Shown piece after piece: positions 27,840-36,432 of a DNA stretch of 64,000 nt. Source of the stretch: SZUA-36 sp964650905 (lineage in GTDB: Bacteria; Pseudomonadota; Gammaproteobacteria; Xanthomonadales; SZUA-36). The position numbers and the translations under genes were made by a program. The stretch lies in contig CAZYVH010000004.1 of the NCBI GenBank assembly GCA_964650905.1, forward strand, positions 11,624-75,623, given 5' to 3'. Position 1 is the stretch's first letter. The number at the start of each line of letters is the position of its first letter. The notes under the pieces were generated by a model. That model ran no database searches, had not been told where the DNA came from, and worked only from the letters and a program-made list of their open reading frames with translations.

Positions 27840-29288
27840 CTAACCCACTGCTCCTTCGAGACTGACTTCCAGCAACGCCTTGGCTTCAACGGCAAATTCC
27901 ATCGGCAACTCCCTGAACACCTGTTTGCAGAAACCATCGACGATCATCGAGACGGCATTCTCTTCGGAAATACCACGCTGCAGACAGTAAAACAACTGGT
28001 CTTCGCCGATTCTGGACGTGGTGGCCTCGTGCTCGACCCTGGCGCTGGGGTTACGCACCTCGATATAGGGAAAGGTATGTGCACCACATTGCTTGCCGAT
28101 CAGCATGGAATCGCACTGGGAATAATTACGCGCGTTGTGTGCGCGTGGCGTCATCCTGACCAGGCCCCGGTAGGCATTCTGCCCACGGCCTGCTGATATA
28201 CCCTTGGAAATGATCTTGCTGCGGGTGTTGCGGCCGATATGGATCATCTTGGTGCCGGTGTCAGCCTGCTGGCGGTTATTGGTCAAGGCAACCGAGTAAA
28301 ACTCGCCCACGGAATCATCACCACGCAAGATGCAGCTTGGGTATTTCCAGGTGATCGCTGAACCGGTTTCTACCTGGGTCCATGAAATACGTGCACGGGC
28401 GCCGCGGCAGTCACCACGCTTGGTGACAAAATTATAAATACCGCCGACACCGTTTTCATCACCCGGGTACCAGTTTTGCACGGTTGAATACTTGATGTTC
28501 GCGTCTTCCAGTGCAACCAGTTCCACCACTGCGGCGTGTAGTTGGTTTTCATCCCGCATCGGCGCGGTGCAACCTTCGAGGTAGCTGACCTGTCCACCGT
28601 CCTCAGCCACAATCAGGGTACGTTCAAACTGGCCGGTTTCAGCCGCATTGATACGAAAATACGTGGATAACTCCATCGGGCAACGTACCCCCCTGGGTAT
28701 GAATACAAAACTGCCGTCACTGAAAACGGCGGAATTTAACGCGGCAAAAAAATTATCACGGGTTGGCACCACGCTACCGAGATATTTGCGCACCAGATCG
28801 GGGTGCTCCCGGACTGCTTCAGAAAATGAGCAAAAAATCACGCCGGCCTTTTTAAGTTCATCCCTGAAGGTTGTGCCAACGGAAACCGAATCAAAGACCG
28901 CGTCTACGGCCACACCGGCGAGGCGGGCGCGTTCGTGTAACGGCACACCGAGCTTGTCGTAGGTTTCCAGCAACTTGGGGTCGACCTCGTCGAGACTCTG
29001 CGGCCGATCCTTGTCCGATTTGGGGGCGGAAAAGTAGGAGATGGCCTGGAAGTCGATGGCATCGATGTCGAGGTGTGCCCAGTTGGGCTGTGGCATTTCC
29101 AGCCAGTGCCGGTAAGCTTCAAGACGCCATTGAAGTAGCCAGTCCGGCTCCTGTTTGCGTGTGGAAATAGCGCGTATGACGTCTTCGGACAAGCCAGGTG
29201 GCAGCGTGTCCGATTCGATGTCCGTGACAAACCCATGCTGGTATTTCTGTTCGACCAGTGTATCGAGCGTCGATGCTTGATTACTCAT
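27840..29288 (-). CDS. sufB: Fe-S cluster assembly protein SufB
   Basis: 482 residues, complete; its TAG stop is the last triplet before the gap. The C-terminal core ARNYSQCDSMLIGKQCGAHT followed by PYIEVRNPSARVEHEATTSRI contains the cysteine essential in E. coli SufB, and SFVFIPRGVRCPMELSTYFR is highly conserved. With SufC and SufD it forms the scaffold on which Fe-S clusters are built. It lies 45 bases downstream of the Rrf2-type regulator and is the first structural gene of the operon. Confidence 0.97.
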   Translation of the reverse strand: MSNQASTLDTLVEQKYQHGFVTDIESDTLPPGLSEDVIRAISTRKQEPDWLLQWRLEAYRHWLEMPQPNWAHLDIDAIDFQAISYFSAPKSDKDRPQSLDEVDPKLLETYDKLGVPLHERARLAGVAVDAVFDSVSVGTTFRDELKKAGVIFCSFSEAVREHPDLVRKYLGSVVPTRDNFFAALNSAVFSDGSFVFIPRGVRCPMELSTYFRINAAETGQFERTLIVAEDGGQVSYLEGCTAPMRDENQLHAAVVELVALEDANIKYSTVQNWYPGDENGVGGIYNFVTKRGDCRGARARISWTQVETGSAITWKYPSCILRGDDSVGEFYSVALTNNRQQADTGTKMIHIGRNTRSKIISKGISAGRGQNAYRGLVRMTPRAHNARNYSQCDSMLIGKQCGAHTFPYIEVRNPSARVEHEATTSRIGEDQLFYCLQRGISEENAVSMIVDGFCKQVFRELPMEFAVEAKALLEVSLEGAVG

Positions 29289-29333
29289 ATTGCTGTTTGA
29301 TTCCTGCTAATTTATTCCGCTAATACATCCAGT

Positions 29334-29780
29334 TCAGACGTTCAGGGTGGTGATAGCCAACGGTGCTGCTGCCGACCTGACCGGTTCTGACATTTCCGCC
29401 AGCGAAACGTTTTCCATGGCCTGCGCAATGGCCACGCTAATGCGTTGCCAGTTACCACGCAGACTGCAAATGGCTTCCTGGGCACACAGACCCTCTTCCG
29501 CACTGCATTCGGTCATAGCGATCGGCCCCTCGATTGCCGCTATGATTTTGGCCACACTGATCTCATGTGCATCTTTTACCATGCTATAGCCACCGCTGGG
29601 ACCGCGGTATGATTTAACAAGCCCATCTTTTACAAGTAATTTTAATACTTTACTTACTGTCGGAAGCTCCAGGTTTGAACGCTCCGACAGCGCCTGTGCA
29701 CTCAGCACCAAACCCCGCGACGCATGCAACTCGACCATCACCATGATGGCGTAATCGGTCATTTTGCTGATGCGTAACAT
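29334..29780 (-). CDS. Rrf2-family SUF operon regulator
   Basis: 148 residues from the ATG at 29780, preceded by GGAGA; an upstream in-frame start is less likely. The N-terminus MLRISKMTDYAIMVMVELHA followed by LSERSNLELPTVSKVLKLLV is the Rrf2 winged-helix DNA-binding domain. Three cysteines, CSAEEGLCAQEAIC, resemble the [2Fe-2S] ligands of IscR, with one extra residue in the first interval. It matches the FeS assembly SUF system regulator type known from Xanthomonas-like bacteria (TIGR02944). As first gene of the suf operon it probably senses cluster status and controls its own transcription. Confidence 0.92.
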   Translation of the reverse strand: MLRISKMTDYAIMVMVELHASRGLVLSAQALSERSNLELPTVSKVLKLLVKDGLVKSYRGPSGGYSMVKDAHEISVAKIIAAIEGPIAMTECSAEEGLCAQEAICSLRGNWQRISVAIAQAMENVSLAEMSEPVRSAAAPLAITTLNV

Positions 29781-29829
29781 CTGTTCTCCAGTGCGTTGCA
29801 ATGTTCAGTAACAGCCTCGTTTATATATA

Positions 29830-29845
29830 GTACCATATCAGTACC
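29830..29845. promoter_or_regulatory. Candidate operator: direct repeats AGTACC with 10-bp period
   Basis: AGTACC occurs at 29830-29835 and 29840-29845, one helical turn apart, 50-65 bases before the suf regulator start and next to a TATATA that could be its -10. The position between the divergent regulator and amgK genes fits an autoregulatory site. Only one instance is seen, so it is an inference. Confidence 0.35.
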
Positions 29846-29929
29846 CTTTAAAGTTAAAAAATGAATAAATCGTCGGTTTTACCCACTTGGCATTTCCAAT
29901 ACCGTTCAAATTACGGCAGAATTCAACCC

Positions 29930-30919
29930 ATGAGTGGGTCAAATACCACCGTTGAACATGACCCACGCTTGCGTGCCGCCCGGCAGTGGTTACAGTCCTT
30001 AAAGATTGACCTGGGAAGCGGGTTTCAAAGCATTGCAGGTGATGCCAGCTTCCGAAGATATTTCAGAGTCATAGCCGATGGCCGGTCCAGGATACTGATG
30101 GATGCAGCACCACCGGTCGAAGATGTGCAACCATTTTGTGAGGTCGACCGTCGTTTGCGCCTGGCGGGTCTGCATGCACCCGCGATCATCCAGGCGGATA
30201 CGACACACGGTTTTTTATTACTCGAAGACCTCGGCGATGACCTTTACCGGGGCTTACTGGATGAAAACACTGTCAATCAGAATTTCGTGACCCTCTTTGA
30301 GGTTCTGCGGGATATGGCGCTCAATGTCGAACACAGCGGTCTGCCCATCTATGATGCCAACCTGCTTAAGACAGAGTTGGATCTGTTCCCCAACTGGTAC
30401 CTCGGCCACCATCGTCTTCAGATGTCGCGCGTACGCTTCAACGCTGTCTGGGCCCCTGTCTGCGAACGGCTGATCAGTTCCGCCCTGTCCCAACCTCAGT
30501 GTTTCGTACACCGTGATTTCCACTCCTGCAATCTGTTGAAAACACCCGCTGGGCAGGTTGGTATCATTGATTTCCAGGACGCGGTTTCAGGACCCATCAG
30601 TTATGATTTTATTTCACTCATCTGGGATCGCTATATCAGCTGGCCACGCAGGCAGTTGCTGCTCTGGATTGAATCTTTTCGTCAATTACTGGGGCTGGAT
30701 ATGCCGGCGGATGACTGGTTGCGTTGCTGTGACCTGATGGGTTTGCAACGTCACATCAAGGTGGTGGGGATATTCGCCCGTTTATACTACCGGGATGGCA
30801 AGAACGGTTATATCGAAATGATTCCGCGTTTTTATGACTACCTGTTGAGCACATTGCGTCACTACCCCGAGTTTGCAGAATTTATGAACGTCCTGGAGCA
30901 GGATTCATGCATGCCATGA
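29930..30919 (+). CDS. amgK: N-acetylmuramate/N-acetylglucosamine kinase (AmgK type)
   Basis: 329 residues from the ATG at 29930; an in-frame ATG at 29861 would add 23 residues unlike the family. This is an aminoglycoside-phosphotransferase fold kinase: the catalytic loop CFVHRDFHSCNLLKT and the Mg-binding IIDFQDAVSGPISYDF are present, and IAGDASFRRYFRV is the nucleotide loop typical of AmgK. AmgK phosphorylates the anomeric carbon of MurNAc or GlcNAc in peptidoglycan recycling, bypassing de novo MurA/MurB synthesis. The partner murU overlaps its end by 13 bases. Confidence 0.9.
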   Translation: MSGSNTTVEHDPRLRAARQWLQSLKIDLGSGFQSIAGDASFRRYFRVIADGRSRILMDAAPPVEDVQPFCEVDRRLRLAGLHAPAIIQADTTHGFLLLEDLGDDLYRGLLDENTVNQNFVTLFEVLRDMALNVEHSGLPIYDANLLKTELDLFPNWYLGHHRLQMSRVRFNAVWAPVCERLISSALSQPQCFVHRDFHSCNLLKTPAGQVGIIDFQDAVSGPISYDFISLIWDRYISWPRRQLLLWIESFRQLLGLDMPADDWLRCCDLMGLQRHIKVVGIFARLYYRDGKNGYIEMIPRFYDYLLSTLRHYPEFAEFMNVLEQDSCMP

Positions 30920-31575
30920 TTTTGGCAGCCGGTCGTGGTGAGCGTCTGCGGCCTTTGACCGACGGCACACCCAAACCCCTCATCGAGGCCGCCGGCAAGC
31001 CACTCATCGAATACCACCTTGAACGATTAGCACTGGCCGGCTTTCGGGAAATCGTCATCAACCTGGCCCACCTCGGTGATCAGATTCGTACCAAGCTGGG
31101 TACGGGTACCCATTGGGGTCTCAACATCCGTTACTCAGTGGAACCTCCGGGTGCGCTGGATACCGGCGGCGGTATTCAAAACGCCTTAGCACTGCTGGGC
31201 CGTGCGCCGTTTGTAGTCATCAACAGCGATATATACAGTGATTACCCAATGGCAAGGCTCAGGGCAATCAAGTGTAACCATGCACACCTGGTCCTGGTCC
31301 CGAATCCCGCGTACAAACCACAAGGGGATTTCGCCCTGTGTGCCGGCCACATCATGAATGAAGGTGAACCACTTCACACCTTCAGTGGTATCAGCGTGTA
31401 TCACCCCCGGTTTTTTGAGAATGTAGAAGCGGGTTGTTTTTCGGTCGTACCACTGTTACGCCAGGCCGCCTCCGCCCGGCTTGTCACCGGTGAACTGTAT
31501 CGCGGTGACTGGCACGACATTGGCACCGCGCAACGGCTTGAGGGCCTGCGCCAGCGTCTGTCCGGCATTGAATGA
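30907..31575 (+). CDS. murU: N-acetylmuramate alpha-1-phosphate uridylyltransferase (MurU type)
   Basis: 222 residues. The nucleotidyltransferase signature MILAAGRGERLRPLTDGTPK and LIEAAGKPLIEYHLERL, then PGALDTGGGIQNALALLG and FVVINSDIYSDY, match MurU and related sugar-1-phosphate uridylyltransferases. It converts MurNAc-1-phosphate and UTP to UDP-MurNAc. The start at 30907 keeps the usual MxAMILAAG; a second ATG at 30916 overlaps the amgK stop as ATGA. Adjacent amgK makes the recycling role well supported. Confidence 0.9.
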   Translation: MHAMILAAGRGERLRPLTDGTPKPLIEAAGKPLIEYHLERLALAGFREIVINLAHLGDQIRTKLGTGTHWGLNIRYSVEPPGALDTGGGIQNALALLGRAPFVVINSDIYSDYPMARLRAIKCNHAHLVLVPNPAYKPQGDFALCAGHIMNEGEPLHTFSGISVYHPRFFENVEAGCFSVVPLLRQAASARLVTGELYRGDWHDIGTAQRLEGLRQRLSGIE

Positions 31576-31635
31576 CATAAATCATCTCTCAAAACTGTAT
31601 TTGCTCTACAATGCAGCACGTTTTTAAGGGATAAT

Positions 31636-31670
31636 AGCTGGTTACAACACCGGCTTGTATGCCGGTTTTT
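31636..31670 (+). terminator. Intrinsic terminator with competing upstream hairpin, before pntAA
   Basis: ACCGGC (31649-31654), loop TTGTAT, GCCGGT (31661-31666) and a run of five T form an intrinsic terminator. The strand AGCTGGT at 31636-31642 can pair with ACCGGCT at 31649-31655 instead, destroying the terminator. It ends murU transcription and may also act as a leader attenuator for pntAA, which starts 35 bases later. Confidence 0.7.
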
Positions 31671-31705
31671 AATACCACAGCGTCTTGGAACAGGGAGAAT
31701 CACTG

Positions 31706-32857
31706 ATGTCATTAACCGTAGCGGTGCTGAAGGAGCATGCTGCAGGAGAGCGCCGTGTGGCGTTGGATCCGTCCAGTGCCAACAAACTGGCAGGCAAGGG
31801 CTTCCGGGTCCTGATCGAAAAAGGCGCCGGCAACACGGCCGGGTTTTCCGATGAACAATATTCAGACTGTGTATTGCTGGACGATCCGGAAAGCATACTG
31901 TCCATGACCGATATCTGGTTGTGGGTGCAGGCACCCGCGGCCGAACAACTGGCCAAGCTGCCGGAAGGCCACCTCGCCATGGGTCTGGTTTTCGCGCACC
32001 GCAACCCGACGGTCGTAGAGACACTCAAGCAACACCACCTGGCCTGTATGGCAATGGAACTGGTGCCGCGTATTTCCCGGGCACAATCCATGGATGTTCT
32101 GTCTTCACAGGCAACCGTTGCCGGTTATAAAGCTGTGATCCGGGGCGCCACCATCGCGCCACGGCTGTTCCCCATGCTGACCACTGCCGCCGGCACGTTA
32201 CGACCGGCCAGTGTGGTGGTCATCGGTGCCGGTGTTGCGGGTTTACAGGCAATTGCCACCTCCCGCCGACTGGGCGCCCGGGTCGAAGCCTACGACATCC
32301 GCGCCGCTGCCCGCGAGCAGGTTGAATCACTCGGTGCAAAAATGATCGATACGGGTATCAGTGCCGAAGGTGAGGGTGGTTATGCCAGAGAGCTGACCAG
32401 CGAAGAGAAACGGCAACAGGCCGATAAGCTCGCCGAGCACCTGGCCAGGGCAGACGTGGTCATCTCCACCGCTGCCATACCTGGCAGACCCGCACCAAAA
32501 ATTATTACCGAATCAATGGTTGAAGGTATGAGTCCCGGCTCAGCCATCATTGACCTGGCGGCTGAATCCGGTGGCAATTGTGTGCTGACCGAACCGGGTG
32601 AAACACACACTCACCGGGGTGTTATCGTTGACGGGCCGTTAAACCTCGCCAGCCAGGCTGCCATCCACGCCAGTGAGATGTACGCACGTAACCTGCTCAA
32701 CCTGCTGGACTTACTGGTTGAGGACGACAGTCTGAACATCAACCGGGAAGACGAAGTTGTCGATGGCACGTTGTTGACGTATGACGGTGAAGTGGTTCAC
32801 AAAGCCACCGCCGCACTGCTTTCAAGCAGTACACAAACCAAAACACAGGGAGATTGA
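31706..32857 (+). CDS. pntAA: NAD(P) transhydrogenase subunit alpha, part 1 (soluble domain I)
   Basis: 383 residues from the ATG at 31706, preceded by GGGAGA. VAVLKEHAAGERRVALDPSS, MELVPRISRAQSMDVLSSQA and the NAD-binding glycine loop VVVIGAGVAGLQAIATSRRLGA identify the NAD(H)-binding domain I of proton-translocating transhydrogenase. Here the alpha subunit is split, with the membrane part encoded by the next gene one base after the stop. The enzyme uses the proton gradient to make NADPH from NADH. Confidence 0.95.
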   Translation: MSLTVAVLKEHAAGERRVALDPSSANKLAGKGFRVLIEKGAGNTAGFSDEQYSDCVLLDDPESILSMTDIWLWVQAPAAEQLAKLPEGHLAMGLVFAHRNPTVVETLKQHHLACMAMELVPRISRAQSMDVLSSQATVAGYKAVIRGATIAPRLFPMLTTAAGTLRPASVVVIGAGVAGLQAIATSRRLGARVEAYDIRAAAREQVESLGAKMIDTGISAEGEGGYARELTSEEKRQQADKLAEHLARADVVISTAAIPGRPAPKIITESMVEGMSPGSAIIDLAAESGGNCVLTEPGETHTHRGVIVDGPLNLASQAAIHASEMYARNLLNLLDLLVEDDSLNINREDEVVDGTLLTYDGEVVHKATAALLSSSTQTKTQGD

Positions 32858-32858
32858 G

Positions 32859-33146
32859 ATGGAAGGTTTTGTCGCCCTCTATATATTCATGCTGGCCGCA
32901 TTTACAGGCTACGAGGTCATTTCCAAGGTACCGACCATCCTGCATACGCCATTGATGTCGGGCTCCAATTTTGTACACGGTATCGTACTGGTTGGCGCCA
33001 TGGTCGCACTGGGCCACGCCGATACGGACGTGGAAAGAATTATCGGCTTTATTGCCGTTTTGCTCGGTGCCGGTAACGCGGTCGGTGGCTATGTTGTCAC
33101 GGAACGCATGCTGGAAATGTTCAAATCGACCAAGGACAAGGACTGA
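32859..33146 (+). CDS. pntAB: NAD(P) transhydrogenase subunit alpha, part 2 (membrane segment)
   Basis: 95 residues with three membrane helices. ALYIFMLAAFTGYEVISKVP, THP-like TPLMSGSNFVHGIVLVGAMV and IIGFIAVLLGAGNAVGGYVV are the conserved domain II helices of the split alpha subunit. The ATG at 32859 follows GGGAG; a longer reading to 32781 lies inside pntAA and is rejected. Confidence 0.95.
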   Translation: MEGFVALYIFMLAAFTGYEVISKVPTILHTPLMSGSNFVHGIVLVGAMVALGHADTDVERIIGFIAVLLGAGNAVGGYVVTERMLEMFKSTKDKD

Positions 33147-33151
33147 TCACC

Positions 33152-34549
33152 ATGGGAATGCACATTGATCTGATCATTGAGGTTGTCTATTTTCTGGCAG
33201 CCGTCCTGTTTATCATGGGTCTTAAAGCCATGTCATCACCAGTCACGGCCCGCAAGGGTATCGTCTGGGCCGGTCTCGGTATGCTGGTAGCCACGGCGAT
33301 TTCTTTTGCCTGGCCGGGTATGCATAACTACGTGGCGATGACGAGCGCCATGTTTGTCGGCGGTGTACTGGCCTGGTGGACCGGCAAACGGGTTGCCATG
33401 ACCGATATGCCACAGATGATCGCACTCTACAACGGTATGGGTGGCGGCTCCGCAGCGGCCATCGCTGCCGTTGAACTGGTGCGCCTGTCCAGTGGTGGCA
33501 CACTGACCCACGAAGGCCCTGTCAGTCAGGAACTGGCCGTGCTCGGCGCCTTGATCGGAACCATTGCTTTTTCTGGATCGATGATCGCTTTTGCCAAACT
33601 GCAGGGCTGGATGCGTAAAGTTTACCGTTTCAAGGGCCAACAGGTATTCAACTTGCTGGTATTTGCTGCCCTGCTGTACTTTGGCTGGAGCATTACCGGC
33701 GATGCGGTCAGTCATCAAAATCTGGTTATATTCTTTGCGCTGGCCTTGTTTACGGGTGTACTGATGACGGTCCCTATCGGTGGTGCTGACATGCCGGTTG
33801 TCATCTCTTTGTTTAACGCCCTGACCGGTCTCGCGGTAGGTTTTGAAGGGTTTGTCCTGCAGAACCCGGCGATGATGATCGCGGGTATTGTGGTGGGTTC
33901 GGCGGGTACCCTGTTAACCCAGCTGATGGCCAAAGCCATGAATCGTTCGCTGGGTAACGTGCTGTTCTCAAGCTTCGGCACCGGTGACGATGGCGGTGAA
34001 GGGGTCGAAGTCAGTGGTAGTATGAAGGCCATTGATGCCGCCGATGCCGCGATCACAATGGCGTATGCCGAGAGCGTTATCATTGTACCCGGCTACGGTA
34101 TGGCAGTTGCCCAGGCACAGCACAAGGTCTGGGAACTGACCAAGATTTTGCAGGAAAAAGGCGTGCGCGTCAGCTTTGCAATCCACCCGGTGGCCGGCCG
34201 TATGCCTGGTCATATGAATGTACTGCTGGCCGAGGCCGGGGTGCCCTATGACCTGATTTATGACCTCGAGGACATCAATGGCCAGTTCCCGAATGCAGAC
34301 GTGGCACTGGTGATCGGCGCCAACGATGTGGTCAATCCGGCGGCACGCAAAGACAAGTCCAGCCCCATTTATGGTATGCCCATCCTCGACGCCGACAAGG
34401 CGAAGAACGTTTTTGTCATCAAACGTGGCCAGGGTACCGGCTTTTCCGGTATCGAAAACCTGTTGTTCTTTGAAGAAAACACCCGGATGTGCTACGGTGA
34501 CGCTCAGGAAGTCGCGCAAAAGTTGATCGCCGGTATCAAGTCGCTGTAG
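33152..34549 (+). CDS. pntB: NAD(P) transhydrogenase subunit beta
   Basis: 465 residues. The N-terminal 260 residues contain about eight to nine membrane helices (domain II) with MPQMIALYNGMGGGSAAAIA and MPVVISLFNALTGLAVGFEG. The C-terminal NADP(H)-binding domain III has VIIVPGYGMAVAQAQHKVWE, IHPVAGRMPGHMNVLLAEAG and ALVIGANDVVNPAA. Together with PntAA and PntAB it forms the complete proton-pumping transhydrogenase. A strong hairpin follows 26 bases after the stop. Confidence 0.96.
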   Translation: MGMHIDLIIEVVYFLAAVLFIMGLKAMSSPVTARKGIVWAGLGMLVATAISFAWPGMHNYVAMTSAMFVGGVLAWWTGKRVAMTDMPQMIALYNGMGGGSAAAIAAVELVRLSSGGTLTHEGPVSQELAVLGALIGTIAFSGSMIAFAKLQGWMRKVYRFKGQQVFNLLVFAALLYFGWSITGDAVSHQNLVIFFALALFTGVLMTVPIGGADMPVVISLFNALTGLAVGFEGFVLQNPAMMIAGIVVGSAGTLLTQLMAKAMNRSLGNVLFSSFGTGDDGGEGVEVSGSMKAIDAADAAITMAYAESVIIVPGYGMAVAQAQHKVWELTKILQEKGVRVSFAIHPVAGRMPGHMNVLLAEAGVPYDLIYDLEDINGQFPNADVALVIGANDVVNPAARKDKSSPIYGMPILDADKAKNVFVIKRGQGTGFSGIENLLFFEENTRMCYGDAQEVAQKLIAGIKSL

Positions 34550-34575
34550 GCTTCCCCACTCCATTCAGGATAAAA

Positions 34576-34604
34576 TGTCACCCCGGTGCAATACCGGGGT
34601 GGCA
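34576..34604 (+). terminator. Terminator-like hairpin after pntB
   Basis: TGTCACCCCGGT and ACCGGGGTGGCA pair over twelve positions with one wobble around the loop GCAAT. No long T run follows, so termination may be partial, or the hairpin may protect the 3' end of the pnt mRNA. Confidence 0.65.
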
Positions 34605-34664
34605 CGAATAGGCCCTTTTCCGGCTGCTGACAAGCCAGTTCTGACTTTCTGATTAAGAACATTC

Positions 34665-34693
34665 TTGAAATTAGTGTTGTACTGTGGTATAAC
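34665..34693 (+). promoter_or_regulatory. Sigma-70-type promoter for the 34.7-kb lipoprotein gene
   Basis: TTGAAA at 34665-34670 and TATAAC at 34688-34693 are separated by exactly 17 bases, close to consensus, 35 bases before the start codon at 34729. Confidence 0.6.
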
Positions 34694-34728
34694 ACCTATA
34701 CATAACGGTTTATCAGGATGACGATATC

Positions 34729-36432
34729 ATGAAATTTGCACGTTTAATAACCCTGTTTACCAGCGTCACACTGCTGCTGGTTGCCTGCAATAAAGGACCG
34801 GATATTAACGTTAACGTCAATGCCAACACCAATCCCCTGCTTGCTTTTGCACCCGCGGATACACCCTATGTATTCGCGGCGCTCGAGCCAGCGCCCGAAG
34901 AAATCACGGATGCCTACATTGCACGCACGCAACCGCTGCTCGATGTGATCGAAAAAAAACTCGCACAATTCCAGGCAGAGGTCGCTGCGGGTGAGCATGA
35001 ACAGGCAGCCAAACTGGTGGCTGCGGTAGGGGACGAACTGGGCGGTAAAATCAGCGTTAACAGCCTGGAAAAACTCGGAATCTCCATACAGGCTCACCAT
35101 GCCGTTTACGGGATGGGCATCTTCCCGGTCATTCGTCTGGAACTCAAAGATGCAAAGGCCTTGCGCACTGCCATCACCCGTGTCGAAACAAAGATGGGTT
35201 TTAAATTGCCATCCAAAGACTTCAACGGCACGGCCTACTGGCGGGTCGCACAGGACAGTGTACCCGTGGGTCTGTATATCGCAATCCTGGACCAGCAACT
35301 GGCCCTGAGTGTTTTTCCCGTCAATGCTGAAAGTAGTTTACTAGCCGCTTTCCTCGGCCAGGAAATGCCTGCCAATAGCATGGCTTCCAGTAACGCACTG
35401 GCCAAACTCAATAGCGAGAAAGGTTATTCGGACTATGGTTCCGGCGTTCTTGATTTGCAAAAACTGGCGCATGAAATTTTCGACCCCACCAGCACCACAC
35501 GGACCCTCCTCGGACCCGCAATAAGCCCTGGGCTGTCGTCATTCGATCGCGTGTGTATTGCGGAGTTAAAAGCCATGCTTGCCAAAGCACCACGTATCAC
35601 TGCCGGAATAACGGCCCTAAGCGCCGATGAAGTCGGCATGCGTTACCAACTGGAAATGGATGGCACGCTGGCAAATGCATTGTCCTCGGTGGTATCTGAT
35701 ACGCCGGTTGCCGGCACCGGGGACCAACTCCTGAATGCTTCGCTGGCGCTTAAAATAGGCAAGTTGCGCTCGCTCCTGCTCGAAAAAGCCAATGTCCTGG
35801 TCGCTGCGCCCTACCAGTGCAAGCAGTTCCATGACCTCAACCAGGCTGCCCGGCAAATGGCACAGCAACTCAACATCCCGATGCCCCCCATGGTCAATAA
35901 CCTGATGGGTGTGCGTGTCAGCATTGACGACATCGATCCCCAGGCAACCGTTCCCGTGGTCAGCGGCATGGCGGCCATTCATGTTGATAAACCCGAAATG
36001 ATTGTCGGTATGGCGAGCATGATGGTGCCCGGTTTTGATAATCTTGACCTCGCCAATCAAACCGAACCGGTCAGAATTCCTCAAGACACGCTGGGGTTGC
36101 AGAACATGGAGATTTTTGCATTGATGGGTGACGATGCGATTGGTCTTGCACTCGGCGATAAAAGTGCAGCGGGCTTGAAGACCTTCATGCAGGCAAAAGG
36201 CCAGGACGATGATACGTTTTTCTCAGTCAACTATGACCTGGCGCGCCAACTGGACATCCAACGAGACATGCTTAAAAAATGGAAGGTTACCCCGGGTTCC
36301 GGTGATCAGGAACTGAAAGAATTGACGAAGGCAGCCAGGGTAGCCTATGCACCCATGGCCGGGACCACCTATATAAATATGAAATTCACCAAACATGGCC
36401 TGGTCGTTGACCAGCGCATGACGTTTCAGTAA
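34729..36432 (+). CDS. Large lipoprotein of unknown function
   Basis: 567 residues. The signal peptide FARLITLFTSVTLLLVAC ends in a lipobox, so the protein is probably attached to a membrane facing the periplasm. The mature N-terminus NKGPDINVNVNANTNPLLAF is followed by FAPADTPYVFAALEP, a phrase seen in periplasmic DUF3352-like proteins, but I cannot assign a family with confidence. No catalytic motif or internal repeat stands out. A good promoter lies upstream, a terminator-like hairpin separates it from pntB, and it overlaps the convergent amn end by seven bases, so it is a single-gene unit. Confidence 0.8.
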   Translation: MKFARLITLFTSVTLLLVACNKGPDINVNVNANTNPLLAFAPADTPYVFAALEPAPEEITDAYIARTQPLLDVIEKKLAQFQAEVAAGEHEQAAKLVAAVGDELGGKISVNSLEKLGISIQAHHAVYGMGIFPVIRLELKDAKALRTAITRVETKMGFKLPSKDFNGTAYWRVAQDSVPVGLYIAILDQQLALSVFPVNAESSLLAAFLGQEMPANSMASSNALAKLNSEKGYSDYGSGVLDLQKLAHEIFDPTSTTRTLLGPAISPGLSSFDRVCIAELKAMLAKAPRITAGITALSADEVGMRYQLEMDGTLANALSSVVSDTPVAGTGDQLLNASLALKIGKLRSLLLEKANVLVAAPYQCKQFHDLNQAARQMAQQLNIPMPPMVNNLMGVRVSIDDIDPQATVPVVSGMAAIHVDKPEMIVGMASMMVPGFDNLDLANQTEPVRIPQDTLGLQNMEIFALMGDDAIGLALGDKSAAGLKTFMQAKGQDDDTFFSVNYDLARQLDIQRDMLKKWKVTPGSGDQELKELTKAARVAYAPMAGTTYINMKFTKHGLVVDQRMTFQ

